In this document: positions 25,670-33,823 of the stretch, in pieces
Position numbering within the stretch: position 1 is the stretch's first letter
Layout of the letters: each line of letters starts with the position of its first letter
Assembly (NCBI GenBank): GCA_046294265.1
Contig: JBKBKC010000001.1
Span: forward strand, 124,001 to 188,000
Direction: 5' to 3'
Origin: JBKBKC01 sp046294265
Lineage (GTDB): Bacteria > Pseudomonadota > Alphaproteobacteria > Rhodobacterales > Rhodobacteraceae
DNA: 64,000 bases
Notes under the pieces: generated by a model
Seen by the model: the letters and a program-made list of their open reading frames with translations, nothing else
Database searches by the model: none
Told to the model about the DNA's origin: nothing
Translations under genes and position numbers: made by a program

Positions 25670-26399
25670 GGCGATCCTGGCGGGCCTCTTGGGCCTTGCG
25701 GCCTCGGGGGCGATGGCGGGCGATGTGTGCCGCCGCGTGACGTTCGAGGATCGCGGCCATGTGGTTTGCGAGGTGCCTGCCGGGGCCGACCTGCGGCTGT
25801 TCCTGACCGCGCCGGATGGCCGCCCCTATGGCAGTTTCGCGCGCGTCAACGGCGCCTTGCGGGCCGAGGGGCGGCGGCTGGCATTCGCCATGAACGGCGG
25901 GATGTATCATGAGGACCGCAGCCCCGTGGGCCTGGCCATCGAGGATGGCGCGGCGCGGGGCCGCATCGTGACGGGGGCCAGCCGGGGCAATTTCGGGATG
26001 CTGCCGAACGGGGTGTTCTGCGTGCTGGCCGACCGCTTTTCCGTGCGCGAAAGCCGCGCCTTTGCCGCCCGCCCCCTGCCCTGCCGGGCCGCCACGCAAT
26101 CGGGGCCGATGCTGGTGATCGGGGGGGCCCTGCATCCCCGGTTCCTGCCCGACAGCGACAGCCGGTATGTGCGCAACGGCGTGGGGGTGACCCCGGACGG
26201 GCGGCGCGCGGTGTTCGCGATTTCGGACGCGCCGGTGACGTTCCACGAATTCGCCCGGCTGTTCCGCGATGGTCTGGGGATTGCGGATGCGCTGTATCTC
26301 GACGGCAGCATCTCGCGCCTTCATGCGCCGGCATTGCGGCGGAACGACTGGGGCGTCAGCATGGGGCCGATTCTGGGGCTTGTGGTTCCTGCGGGTTGA
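25662..26399 (+). CDS. secreted phosphodiester glycosidase family (DUF2233/NAGPA-like) protein
   Basis: A 245-residue exported protein. Signal peptide residues 1-18 (MLRAILAGLLGLAASGAMA). The core has FAMNGGMYHEDRSPVGLAIEDG-type sequence, ATQSGPMLVI, SRYVRNGVGVT and ADALYLDGSIS, the conserved blocks of the DUF2233/phosphodiester glycosidase family. That family includes the mannose-6-phosphate uncovering enzyme; the bacterial substrate is unknown. Its ATG lies inside the rbfA end, so it is translationally coupled, and truB follows 52 bases later. A role in periplasmic glycan turnover is likely but unproven. Confidence 0.85.
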   Translation: MLRAILAGLLGLAASGAMAGDVCRRVTFEDRGHVVCEVPAGADLRLFLTAPDGRPYGSFARVNGALRAEGRRLAFAMNGGMYHEDRSPVGLAIEDGAARGRIVTGASRGNFGMLPNGVFCVLADRFSVRESRAFAARPLPCRAATQSGPMLVIGGALHPRFLPDSDSRYVRNGVGVTPDGRRAVFAISDAPVTFHEFARLFRDGLGIADALYLDGSISRLHAPALRRNDWGVSMGPILGLVVPAG

Positions 26400-26451
26400 C
26401 GCATCGGGCGGGCGGGCCTAAGGCGCGCGTTTTGGCAGAACGGGGGCGGAT

Positions 26452-27354
26452 ATGGCGCGCGGGCGCAAGGGGCGGGCGGTTTCGGGCTGGCTGGTGGTGG
26501 ACAAGCCTGCGGGCATCATCTCGACCGCCGTCGTCAACAAGGTGAAATGGGCCTTTGAGGCGCAGAAGGCGGGCCATGCCGGCACGCTCGACCCCGCGGC
26601 GACGGGTGTGCTGGCGGTGGCCCTGGGCGAGGCCACCAAGACCGTGCCGCATGTGACGGATGCGCTGAAATGCTACCGGTTCCGGGTGCGATGGGGGGCC
26701 GAGACGGGCACCGATGACGCCGAAGGTGAGGTGTTGCGGGTGAGCGAGGCGCGGCCCGACGCCAGGGCCATCGAGGCGGCTTTGAGCGCGTTCCGGGGGG
26801 CGATTTCACAGGTGCCGCCGCAGGTGTCGGCGGTGAAGGTGGACGGCGCGCGGGCCTATGACCTGGCGCGCGAGGGGGTGGTGATGGACCTCGGCGCGCG
26901 CGACCTGTGGGTGGAGCGGCTGGAATTGCTCGGCTGCCCCGATGCGGATCATGCGGAGTTCGAGATGGTCTGTGGCAAGGGCGGATACGTGCGCGCGGTG
27001 GCGCGCGATCTGGGGCGGGTGCTGGGGTGTCTGGGCCATGTGGCCTGGCTGCGCCGGGAATGGTCGGGGCCGTTCCGCGCATCGCAAGGCGTGTCGATGG
27101 AGGAGGTGGAGCGGCTGGCGCGCACGCCTGATCTGGACGCGCTGCTCCTGCCGCTGGAGGTGGCGCTGGCGCATCTGCCCGAATGCCCGGCGACGCCCGA
27201 GGGCGCGGCGCGGCTGCGCAACGGCAATGCAGGCATGGTGCTGGTGTCGGGGATCGACTGGGGGGCGGAGGCCTGGGCGAGCTTCGAGGGCCGGGCGATT
27301 GCGGTGGGGCATTACCGGGCGGGCGAGCTGCACCCGTCGCGCGTGTTCGTCTGA
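26452..27354 (+). CDS. truB: tRNA pseudouridine(55) synthase
   Basis: TruB makes pseudouridine 55 in the T-loop of tRNAs. The 300-residue protein shows GWLVVDKPAGIISTAVVNK, HAGTLDPAATGVL with the catalytic Asp (about residue 47), CYRFRVRWG, QVPPQVSAVKVDGARAYDLAR and CGKGGYVRAVARDLG. All motifs are in the usual order and the length is normal. The ATG at 26452 follows GGGGGCG. It is downstream of rbfA with the glycosidase gene between them. Confidence 0.96.
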   Translation: MARGRKGRAVSGWLVVDKPAGIISTAVVNKVKWAFEAQKAGHAGTLDPAATGVLAVALGEATKTVPHVTDALKCYRFRVRWGAETGTDDAEGEVLRVSEARPDARAIEAALSAFRGAISQVPPQVSAVKVDGARAYDLAREGVVMDLGARDLWVERLELLGCPDADHAEFEMVCGKGGYVRAVARDLGRVLGCLGHVAWLRREWSGPFRASQGVSMEEVERLARTPDLDALLLPLEVALAHLPECPATPEGAARLRNGNAGMVLVSGIDWGAEAWASFEGRAIAVGHYRAGELHPSRVFV

Positions 27355-27373
27355 GGGCGCGCGGGCGGGGCGT

Positions 27374-27416
27374 GCGGGACGCCTCCCGCGGGGGGGGGTA
27401 TTTGGACAAAGAAGAG
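27374..27416 (+). repeat. GC-rich hairpin plus TATTTGGACAAAGAAGA element
   Basis: A short stem GCGGG (27374-27378) / CCCGC (27385-27389) followed by a G-run and TATTTGGACAAAGAAGA. From general knowledge, elements of this form (hairpin, then ATATTTGGxCAAAGAAGA) recur between genes in many Rhodobacteraceae genomes. Only one copy was noticed in this window. It separates truB from the DUF1643 gene and may end truB transcription or supply the purine-rich ribosome-binding region of the next gene. Confidence 0.4.
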
Positions 27417-27431
27417 GTCAGGGGCGCGGTG

Positions 27432-27887
27432 ATGTCGGCCTGCGGGCGCTATCGGCTGCGGCTGTGGCGGCGGTGGGGCGGGGGCGCGCGGATGGCGTTC
27501 GTGCTGCTGAACCCGTCGGTGGCGAATGGTGTGGCCGATGATCCCACGCTGCGGGCCTGCGTGGCACGGGCGCAGGCTGCGGGGTTCGGCGGGGTGGAGG
27601 TGGTGAACCTGTTCGGCTGGCGCAGCGCGGACCCGCGGGCGTTGCGGGGCGTCGCCGATCCGGTGGGGCCGGGGACGGACGGGGCGGTGGATGCGGCTGT
27701 GCGGGGGGCCGGGATGGTGGTCTGCGGCTGGGGGAACGGGGGCGCGTTGCTGGGCCGGGGGGAGGCGGTGGCGGCGCGGTTGCGCGGGGCGGGGGTGGTG
27801 CTGCATCATCTGGGCCTGACGAAAGGCGGGGCACCGCGTCATCCCTTGTATGTGGCGCGGGCGGCGGGTCCGGTGCGGTGGGAGTGA
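27432..27887 (+). CDS. DUF1643 family protein
   Basis: A 151-residue cytosolic protein matching DUF1643: RYRLRLWRRW near the start, FVLLNPSVANGVADDPTLRAC (the family hallmark), VEVVNLFGWRSADPRAL, ADPVGPGTD and HHLGLTKGGAPRHPLYV at the end. The function of the family is not established. Start ATG 27432; an in-frame GTG sits directly before it. The next gene begins 5 bases after the stop, so the two are probably cotranscribed. Confidence 0.85.
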   Translation: MSACGRYRLRLWRRWGGGARMAFVLLNPSVANGVADDPTLRACVARAQAAGFGGVEVVNLFGWRSADPRALRGVADPVGPGTDGAVDAAVRGAGMVVCGWGNGGALLGRGEAVAARLRGAGVVLHHLGLTKGGAPRHPLYVARAAGPVRWE

Positions 27888-27891
27888 CGGG

Positions 27892-28788
27892 ATGGGCGGC
27901 GTGATCGAGGGGTTCCGGCGGATGCGGGTGCCGGGCGACGGGGTAGAGTTGTCGGTGCAGCGGGCGGGGGCGGGGGAGCCGCTCGTGCTGCTGCACGGGT
28001 TTCCGCAGACGGGGATGTGCTGGGGCCGGGTGGCGCCGGTGCTGGCGGCGGATTTCGATGTGATCGTGCCAGACCTGCGGGGTTACGGGGCCAGCGACGC
28101 GCCCGTAGATGACCACGGGCATCTGACCTATTCCAAGCGGGCGATGGCGCGGGATGTGGTGGCGATGCTGGACCATCTGGGGCTAGGTGCGGCACATGTG
28201 CTGGGGCATGACCGGGGGGCGCGGGTGGCCTACCGGCTGGCGCTGGACCATCCGGGGCGCGTGCGGCGGCTGGGGATCATCGAGATCGCGACCACCGCCG
28301 ATTATTGGGCGCATTGGGATGCCGGGATGGCGATGGCCGCCTGGCACTGGACGTTTCTGGCGCAGCCCGCGCCCCTGCCCGAGACGATGATCGCGGCCGA
28401 TCCGGTGGGGGTGATCGAGTGGTTCCTGCGGTCCTGGACCATGGCGCGCGATCTGTCGGTGTTTCCGCCTGCCGCGCTGGAAAGCTATCGTGCGCAGGCG
28501 CGCGAGCCCGCGCGCATCCACGCGATGTGCGCCGATTATCGGGCAGGGGCGAGCGTGGACCGCGCGATGGACGAGGCCGACCGCGCGGAGGGGCGGCGCA
28601 TCGAGGCGCCGTTGCGGTTCCTGTGGGGGCGGCACGGGTTTCCGGCGCGGACCGGCGATCCGGGGGCGCTATGGCGGGCCTGGTCGGATGATGTGACCGA
28701 CAGCGCCTGTGCCTCCGGCCATTTCGTGATGGAAGAGGCGCCGGAGGCGGTGCTGGAGGCGTTCCTGCCGTTCTTTCGCGCCGGGTGA
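27892..28788 (+). CDS. alpha/beta hydrolase, haloacetate (fluoroacetate) dehalogenase-like
   Basis: A 298-residue alpha/beta-hydrolase. The nucleophile elbow is GHDRGARVAYRLALDHP (Asp nucleophile, not Ser), with the oxyanion-side HGFPQTGMCW and the substrate-pocket WHWTFLAQP, which corresponds to the halide-binding His-Trp pair of fluoroacetate dehalogenases. The catalytic His is in ASGHFVMEEAPE. At the family's third catalytic position (DILPT in fluoroacetate dehalogenase) this protein reads EIATT, a Glu in place of Asp. It may hydrolyse haloacetates or be a relative with epoxide/ester substrates. The start is ATG 27892 with GGGAG upstream. Confidence 0.8.
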   Translation: MGGVIEGFRRMRVPGDGVELSVQRAGAGEPLVLLHGFPQTGMCWGRVAPVLAADFDVIVPDLRGYGASDAPVDDHGHLTYSKRAMARDVVAMLDHLGLGAAHVLGHDRGARVAYRLALDHPGRVRRLGIIEIATTADYWAHWDAGMAMAAWHWTFLAQPAPLPETMIAADPVGVIEWFLRSWTMARDLSVFPPAALESYRAQAREPARIHAMCADYRAGASVDRAMDEADRAEGRRIEAPLRFLWGRHGFPARTGDPGALWRAWSDDVTDSACASGHFVMEEAPEAVLEAFLPFFRAG

Positions 28789-28797
28789 GCAGACCGG

Positions 28798-29907
28798 TCA
28801 GGCCGCGACCTGGTAGGACGACACGAGCCGGATGAGCGCGAGATCGATCCCCGCCCCATTCACCACCAGCGCCAGCGGCGCGCCATCCAGCAGGACGGTC
28901 GCATCGCGCGACCCCTCTGCCACCTCGATGGTCAGGGTGGGGTCGGGATGCGCGGTGGAGTCGTAAACGACGAGGATCTCGTCCTCAGAAGCGTCGAAGT
29001 CGGCGATGGTGGCAAAGCGTCCGTTGTCGATCCAGTCGCCCAGAGCAAAGATGTCGGCCCCGCCGCCGCCATGCGCGTGGTCACCCGCGCCGATCATCAG
29101 CAGGTCATCCCCCTCGCCGCCGTTCAGGAAATCCACCTCGTCCTGCGGGGCGTCGCGGTCGAACCCCCAGATCGTGTCGTTGCCGTCGCCACCATCCAGC
29201 GTATCCTGCCCCGGGCCACCGCGCAGCACGTCGTTCCCCGCTCCCCCGGCCAGCCAGTCGTCGCCTGCCCCCCCGTCCAGCTTGTCGTCGCCGCCGCCGC
29301 CAAATAGCGTATCGTTGCCCGCGTCGCCCGACAGCGTGTCCTGCCCTTCGTGCCCGGCCAGCAGGTCGTCGCCATCGCCGCCATAAACGGCATCGTCGCC
29401 ATCCTCGGCCTGCACGACATCATCGCCATCACCCCCATAGCCCAGATCATCGCCAGGGCCGCCGTGAATATGGTCCCGGCCGTCGCCGCCTTCCAGAAGG
29501 TCGGCCCCGGCTCCGCCGGCGATATGATCGCTCCCGGCATCGCCCGAGATCGTGTCATCGCCGGAACCGCCCGTCAGGATGTCGTCCGACAGCGTTCCGG
29601 TCAGGGTGAGCGGTCTGGACGGGACCGGGGGTGCGTCGGACGAATCAAAGGACGTCTCGGCCGGTGTCTGCGGCGGAACATCCGATGCCGCGTTTGGCCC
29701 GACCGCCGTGGCATAGTCGAGCATGCTGGTGCCGGGCGCTGTGCCCGTTGTGGAGCCTGCGCCGGTTGCATCGTCGGGTGCATGCGGCGAAGCGGCGTTC
29801 CCCTCCGCCTCGTCCCCCTCATCCTCGGACGCATTCGACCGCGACAGGACCGTGTCAACGGCCATGCCCGCAAGAAGCGCCCCCAGAATTCCGAGCAAAG
29901 CAAACAT
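28798..29907 (-). CDS. RTX-type calcium-binding repeat protein with N-terminal membrane segment
   Basis: A 369-residue protein. Residues 1-20 form a hydrophobic segment (MFALLGILGALLAGMAVD), then a low-complexity acidic/Thr-Ser-Pro linker to about 100. About nine blocks of GGxGxDxLx nonapeptides follow (about 103-265, for example GGSGDDTISGDAGSDHIAGG). The C-terminal domain has the IADFDASEDEILVVYD segment often following RTX repeats in Rhodobacteraceae. The repeats should bind Ca2+ and fold outside the cell. An N-terminal anchor is unusual for type I secreted RTX proteins. Function unknown; adhesion or envelope roles are possible. Confidence 0.85.
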   Translation of the reverse strand: MFALLGILGALLAGMAVDTVLSRSNASEDEGDEAEGNAASPHAPDDATGAGSTTGTAPGTSMLDYATAVGPNAASDVPPQTPAETSFDSSDAPPVPSRPLTLTGTLSDDILTGGSGDDTISGDAGSDHIAGGAGADLLEGGDGRDHIHGGPGDDLGYGGDGDDVVQAEDGDDAVYGGDGDDLLAGHEGQDTLSGDAGNDTLFGGGGDDKLDGGAGDDWLAGGAGNDVLRGGPGQDTLDGGDGNDTIWGFDRDAPQDEVDFLNGGEGDDLLMIGAGDHAHGGGGADIFALGDWIDNGRFATIADFDASEDEILVVYDSTAHPDPTLTIEVAEGSRDATVLLDGAPLALVVNGAGIDLALIRLVSSYQVAA

Positions 29908-30254
29908 CCTGCACCCCCTACGCGACCGACCCGAACGCCGCGTTAACCATGAACCCGCGTAACCGACTGACGTTGCGAGAACAATTCAAACATTCATGCC
30001 ACGGTCCGACACGAAAATCCAGCCATCCGGCGTGGCATGACCGGCCACAATTGCAGGCCTTTGGTTCAAGGTTGCGCGGATGGTCGCCCGCCATCGCCGC
30101 ATCTTGGCGCTTTTCTTCCGCGCGCGCTTCCCCTATACGCGCGCATCCCCCGAGTTCCGGAGGATTGCGGCGCGCCCCAGGCGGGTCGTGGACAAGGGCC
30201 CTGCTGGACGACATCCCGGCTTGTGCCGTCACCTTCAAACCGAGGAGACAACCG
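29908..30254. other. 347-bp divergent spacer upstream of rpsO
   Basis: No gene is seen. It must contain the promoters for the leftward RTX gene and for rpsO, and the rpsO leader. A weak inverted repeat GTGGC (30032-30036) / GCCAC (30044-30048) is present, and a CTATAC box at 30131-30136 is a possible -10 element for rpsO. In other bacteria the rpsO leader is a translational autoregulation site for S15; I cannot demonstrate a specific fold here. Confidence 0.4.
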
Positions 30255-30524
30255 ATGTCGATCACAGTCGAGGACAAGGCGCGCCTCATCAAGGACTATG
30301 GCACCAAGGAAGGCGACACCGGGTCGCCCGAGGTGCAGGTGGCGATCCTCTCGTCGCGCATCGCGACGCTGACGGAACACTTCAAGAGCCACAAGAAAGA
30401 CAACCACTCGCGCCGTGGCCTTCTGATGATGGTGGCGCAGCGCCGCAAGTTGCTGGACTACCTGAAATCGAAGGATGAGGGCCGCTATCAGTCGCTGATC
30501 GGGCGTCTTGGCCTGCGCCGCTAG
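30255..30524 (+). CDS. rpsO: 30S ribosomal protein S15
   Basis: An 89-residue S15, which binds the central domain of 16S rRNA early in 30S assembly. It shows GDTGSPEVQVAILSSRIATLTEHFKSHKKD, SRRGLLMMVAQRRKLLDYL and the YQSLIGRLGLRR end, as in bacterial S15. The GAGGAGA ribosome-binding site lies just before ATG 30255. pnp, its usual immediate neighbour, starts only 3.3 kb downstream because three other loci intervene. Confidence 0.98.
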   Translation: MSITVEDKARLIKDYGTKEGDTGSPEVQVAILSSRIATLTEHFKSHKKDNHSRRGLLMMVAQRRKLLDYLKSKDEGRYQSLIGRLGLRR

Positions 30525-30541
30525 GCCTGTGCCTGCGAGAT

Positions 30542-30572
30542 GTCATGCAGGGCGGTTCCCGCCCCGCATGAC
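30542..30572. terminator. hairpin terminating rpsO and the convergent LysM gene
   Basis: Inverted repeat GTCATGC-A-GGGCGG (30542-30555) / CCGCCC-C-GCATGAC (30559-30572), a 14-bp stem with one mismatch and a TTC loop, midway between the two stop codons of convergent genes. There is no U-run. Confidence 0.6.
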
Positions 30573-30595
30573 CTGGCCCCGCGCCCCGACGCGGA

Positions 30596-31537
30596 TCAGA
30601 ATTCGCGCGATTTTTCGCTGAATTCCTTGAACTTCTTCTGCGATGCGTTCGCCGCGGCCTCCGAGGCGGCGGCCCGCGCCCGGGCGGCGGATGCGGCCTC
30701 TTTGGCCATTTTTTCCACCCGGTCCAACTCGGCCTTCATGCGGGCCTTGGTTTCCTTGGCATCTTTTTGCAGATCGAAGGTCGCGGCGGCGCTCCACCCC
30801 TTCCCTTCGGCAAGGATGCCGATCGCTTGGCCATAGAACGACGGCGAGGTCCATTTGCCATAGCTTTCGATCACCACGCCCGCATAGACCCTGAAATCGA
30901 CCAGCGGGCCGGTCTTGGTATCGGCGAGCGCCTTGCCGGTCTGCTTTGTCAGCTCAGACGTCACCGGAGCGGTGGTGAATTGCCGCGCGTCCTTGACAAC
31001 CTCCTTGGAAATCTTCTCGAACTCCGCCTCGCCAGCCTTGAGCAATGCCTCGCTGGCCTGTGTGGATTTCACCGCAAGGCCGCGCAGGGCATTCAGGATG
31101 CCAAGCACGGCATTGGCGGCGTCAACACCGTTCGACCAATTGTCCGCCTTGCTGACGCTCGCTTCGTATTGCTTGATGTAGCTGGCCGCCGAGGCGCCAT
31201 ACATGGCGGCCACCTTGTCCATCTTGTCCGCAAGCTTGCGATCCGCCGCGGCCTGCTCCAGGAATCGCGAGAACGCCAGCTTTTCCATGTTGGCGGCAAT
31301 GGCAAAGCTGCGCTGCCGCTCGGAGATCTCCTTGCGTTCCTCGTCGTTGAACGCGGGGATGACGACCACATCGTCGGGAAGGATGTTCTTGGGCTCCTTG
31401 CGCAGCTTTACCAGTGCCTTGTTGCGCGGGTAGGTCCAGATATCCTCAACCTTCTTGAACCCGTATTTCTTGGCGATGGTGTCCATCGTCTCCGACTTGC
31501 GGACCTTGTGTTCGGCTTTCGGCTTTGGATCGGCCAT
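30596..31537 (-). CDS. LysM-domain protein with helical C-terminus, unknown function
   Basis: A 313-residue protein with no signal peptide. Residues about 6-64 form a LysM-like domain: KVRKSETMDTIAKKYGFK, then VEDIWTYPRNKALVKLRKEP and NILPDDVVVIPAF. This DIWxxPxNxxLxxxRxxPxxLxPxDxxxIP form is typical of LysM domains near type VI secretion or phage-tail-like loci, but no such genes are in this window. The rest is alpha-helical, with a Lys/Glu/Ala coiled coil over the last 60 residues. ATG 31537 has an AGGAGAG site. Its Lys-rich, less GC-biased coding sequence looks unlike its neighbours, suggesting transfer. It separates rpsO from pnp. Confidence 0.75.
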   Translation of the reverse strand: MADPKPKAEHKVRKSETMDTIAKKYGFKKVEDIWTYPRNKALVKLRKEPKNILPDDVVVIPAFNDEERKEISERQRSFAIAANMEKLAFSRFLEQAAADRKLADKMDKVAAMYGASAASYIKQYEASVSKADNWSNGVDAANAVLGILNALRGLAVKSTQASEALLKAGEAEFEKISKEVVKDARQFTTAPVTSELTKQTGKALADTKTGPLVDFRVYAGVVIESYGKWTSPSFYGQAIGILAEGKGWSAAATFDLQKDAKETKARMKAELDRVEKMAKEAASAARARAAASEAAANASQKKFKEFSEKSREF

Positions 31538-31788
31538 GGTCAACTCTCCTGAAATCGAGTTCGCAAAAAATCGGCGGGCAGGATGGGCAGAGGCGCAAAT
31601 CGCCATCGAAAATTGTCGGGGAAAGATAGCATGCTCAAGGCGGTCACGATCAAGCAGAAACGCAGGGGCGGCATGCAATTCAGGATTGCGCTGCAGGGTG
31701 CGTTGGCCATCTGAGCGGCGGCCTATACGAGGCAAATCCGGCAGCGACACGGGCTGACCCCGGCGGCAGGCCGTGCTAGGAGCGAGGC

Positions 31789-32760
31789 ATGACGGAGGTC
31801 CATCACCCCATGCGCGTGCTCTTGCTGGGCGGAACCGGCACCATCGGGCGGGCCACTGCGGCGGCGCTGTGTGCCGCGGGGCACCGGGTGACGGCGCTGG
31901 TGCGGCCGGGCGTGGCGGCGGGGGCGGTGCCCGGATGTGCGCTGCGGCAGGGTGACGTGACGGTCACGGGAACGGTGGCACGGGTGCTGGCCGAGGGGCC
32001 GCAGGATGCAATGGTGTCCTGTCTGGCAAGCCGCACGGGTGCCCCGGCGGATGCCTGGGCCATCGACCATGACGCCCATCTCCTTGCCCTGCGGGCCGCG
32101 ACCGGGGCGGGGGTGGGGCGGTTCGTGCTGTTGTCCGCGATCTGCGTGCAGCGGCCGCTCCTGGAGTTCCAGCGCGCCAAGCTGGCCTTCGAGGCCGCGT
32201 TGCAGGCGGCCCCTGTCACCTGGTCCATCGTGCGGCCGACCGCGTTCTTCAAATCGCTGTCGGGTCAGGTGGCGCGGGTGCAGGCGGGGCGCCCGTTCCT
32301 GGTGTTCGGCGACGGGCGGCTGACCGCGTGCAAGCCGATCAGCGATGCTGACCTTGCCCGCTTCATTGCCTCGTGCCTGACTGATCCGGACCGGCAGAAC
32401 CGGATCCTGCCGGTGGGTGGCCCCGGCCCGGCCATCACGCCGCTGGATCAGGTCGCGATGCTGGAACGGCTGACGGGGCAGGCCGTGCGGATCAATCGCG
32501 TGCCGGTGGCGATGATGGACGCCATCGTGGCGGTGCTGTCGGGGTTGGGGCGCGTGTCGCCCCGGCTGGCGGCCAAGGCGGAACTGGCGCGGATCGGGCG
32601 CTATTATGGCACAGAGTCGATGCTGGTCTGGGACGCCGCGAAAGGGGCCTATGACGCCGCCGCGACACCGGAATTCGGCACCCAGACGCTGGAGGCGCAT
32701 TACGCGGCGATGCTGCGCGGCGAGGTGGAGGACGACCGCGGCGCGCATGCGGTGTTCTGA
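31789..32760 (+). CDS. bciA: divinyl (proto)chlorophyllide a 8-vinyl reductase, BciA type
   Basis: A 323-residue NAD(P)H-dependent NmrA/SDR-like protein. It starts with VLLLGGTGTIGRATAAAL. The stretch VQRPLLEFQRAKLAFEAAL, SIVRPTAFFKSLSGQV, FGDGRLTACKPISDADLA and LPVGGPGPAITPLDQ matches the BciA/plant DVR family closely. These enzymes reduce the C8 vinyl group during (bacterio)chlorophyll synthesis. This implies that the strain or its recent ancestors made bacteriochlorophyll a, although no other photosynthesis gene is in the window. ATG 31789 has AGGAGCGAGG just upstream. It lies alone between rpsO and pnp; its end almost touches the convergent cyclase remnant. Confidence 0.85.
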   Translation: MTEVHHPMRVLLLGGTGTIGRATAAALCAAGHRVTALVRPGVAAGAVPGCALRQGDVTVTGTVARVLAEGPQDAMVSCLASRTGAPADAWAIDHDAHLLALRAATGAGVGRFVLLSAICVQRPLLEFQRAKLAFEAALQAAPVTWSIVRPTAFFKSLSGQVARVQAGRPFLVFGDGRLTACKPISDADLARFIASCLTDPDRQNRILPVGGPGPAITPLDQVAMLERLTGQAVRINRVPVAMMDAIVAVLSGLGRVSPRLAAKAELARIGRYYGTESMLVWDAAKGAYDAAATPEFGTQTLEAHYAAMLRGEVEDDRGAHAVF

Positions 32761-32772
32761 GGCGCGGCCGCA

Positions 32773-33593
32773 TCAGGGCTGCGCAACGGTGACCGCGAAC
32801 ATCTCCACAGGCTCGCGGATACCCTTGAGGGCGCGGGCTGATAAGGATCTCACCGTCCTGCGCCTCGTCGCACAGACGGGCGGCCAGGTTCACGGCGGTC
32901 CGCAAGGCGGTATAGTCGATGCGCCTGCCCGACCCGACCATCCCCTCCGTGACATAGCCGAGCGATATGCCCACGCCAAAGCCCAGCCGGTGGCTCCATC
33001 TTGCGCCACGTCGCGCACAGTTCGGCCATCCGGTCGCGCATCGCCACGGCCAGCCGCACCGCCTTGCCTGTGGGGTCATCACACGGCATCGGATCGTTGA
33101 ACAGCACCATGATCCCGTCGCCCATCCGGTGATCGACGCCCGCGCCATGCGCCTCGATCAGGCGGCCCATCTCGTCATGGTCAGTTTGCAGAACCTCTAT
33201 GGTCTCCTGCGGCTCCGCCGTCTCGCAAAACGCGGTGAAGCCGCGGATGTCGCAGAAGAGCACGCCCAGCAGCGCCCGGTGGCTGGCCAGCTTCCGGTCG
33301 GACCCCGAGGACATCACCGCATCCGCCACCGCAGCAGTCAGGAACCGCTTCAGCCGCCCCATCCGCTCGATCTCGCCGACCTGCGCCTGAACGCGGTCAC
33401 CCGGTTCGGCACTCAGCGCCTGCAGCGCCCTGAATTGGCGCATGTTTTCGATGGCGATGACGGCTTTGGCGGCAAAGGTCTGGATCAGGTCGATCAGGCG
33501 GTCGTCGAAGGGGCGCACGTCATAACGGAACACGGTGATCGCGCCGATGGCCCCGTCCTGCGCCATCAGCGGCACGAAGATCACGCTGCACAC
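32773..33593 (-). pseudogene. remnant of a GAF-adenylate/guanylate cyclase
   Basis: A decayed class III cyclase. The remaining N-terminal part is the end of a GAF domain (VIFVPLMAQDGAIGAITVF, FAAKAVIAIENMRQF) without its beginning; an in-frame stop lies upstream near 33624. The catalytic domain begins LLGVLFCDIRGFTAF and continues DHRMGDGIMVLFNDP. At 32995 one extra base breaks the frame: the text reads WRKM and then continues in another frame as HRLGFGVGISLGYVTEG...RIDYTAL...NLAARLCDEAQDGEILIS. Near 32836 about 20 codons are missing and the frame changes again to ALKGIREPVEMFAVTVAQP and a stop at 32773. At least two disabling lesions plus a 5' truncation make it non-functional. Confidence 0.85.
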
Positions 33594-33823
33594 CCGAAGA
33601 CCCCAACACCAACCCGCATTTTCTCACATCGGGCTGGCCGTGCCGTCCCGATCACGCCACTTTCCCTTCGTCCCGCTTTCCTGTATGCGCAGGCCATCTG
33701 CGACGTGACGCCCACGGCCCCCGGGCACATGCGATAGGATAGGGGGCGGCGGCAATGGGGCCGCCATGCAAACGGAGGACATGGGCAAGGGGCCCGTGGG
33801 TGCCTCCAGATAGGGAACGACAT

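Noticed and set aside
29140..29600. Tandem DNA repeat or CRISPR-like array
   Set aside because: The periodicity comes from RTX nonapeptide codons within one open frame. There are no conserved direct repeats with unique spacers.
32492..33148. Intact 218-codon minus-strand gene
   Set aside because: Only its middle part matches the cyclase catalytic domain and it runs on through the antisense of bciA. It is one frame of the broken cyclase.
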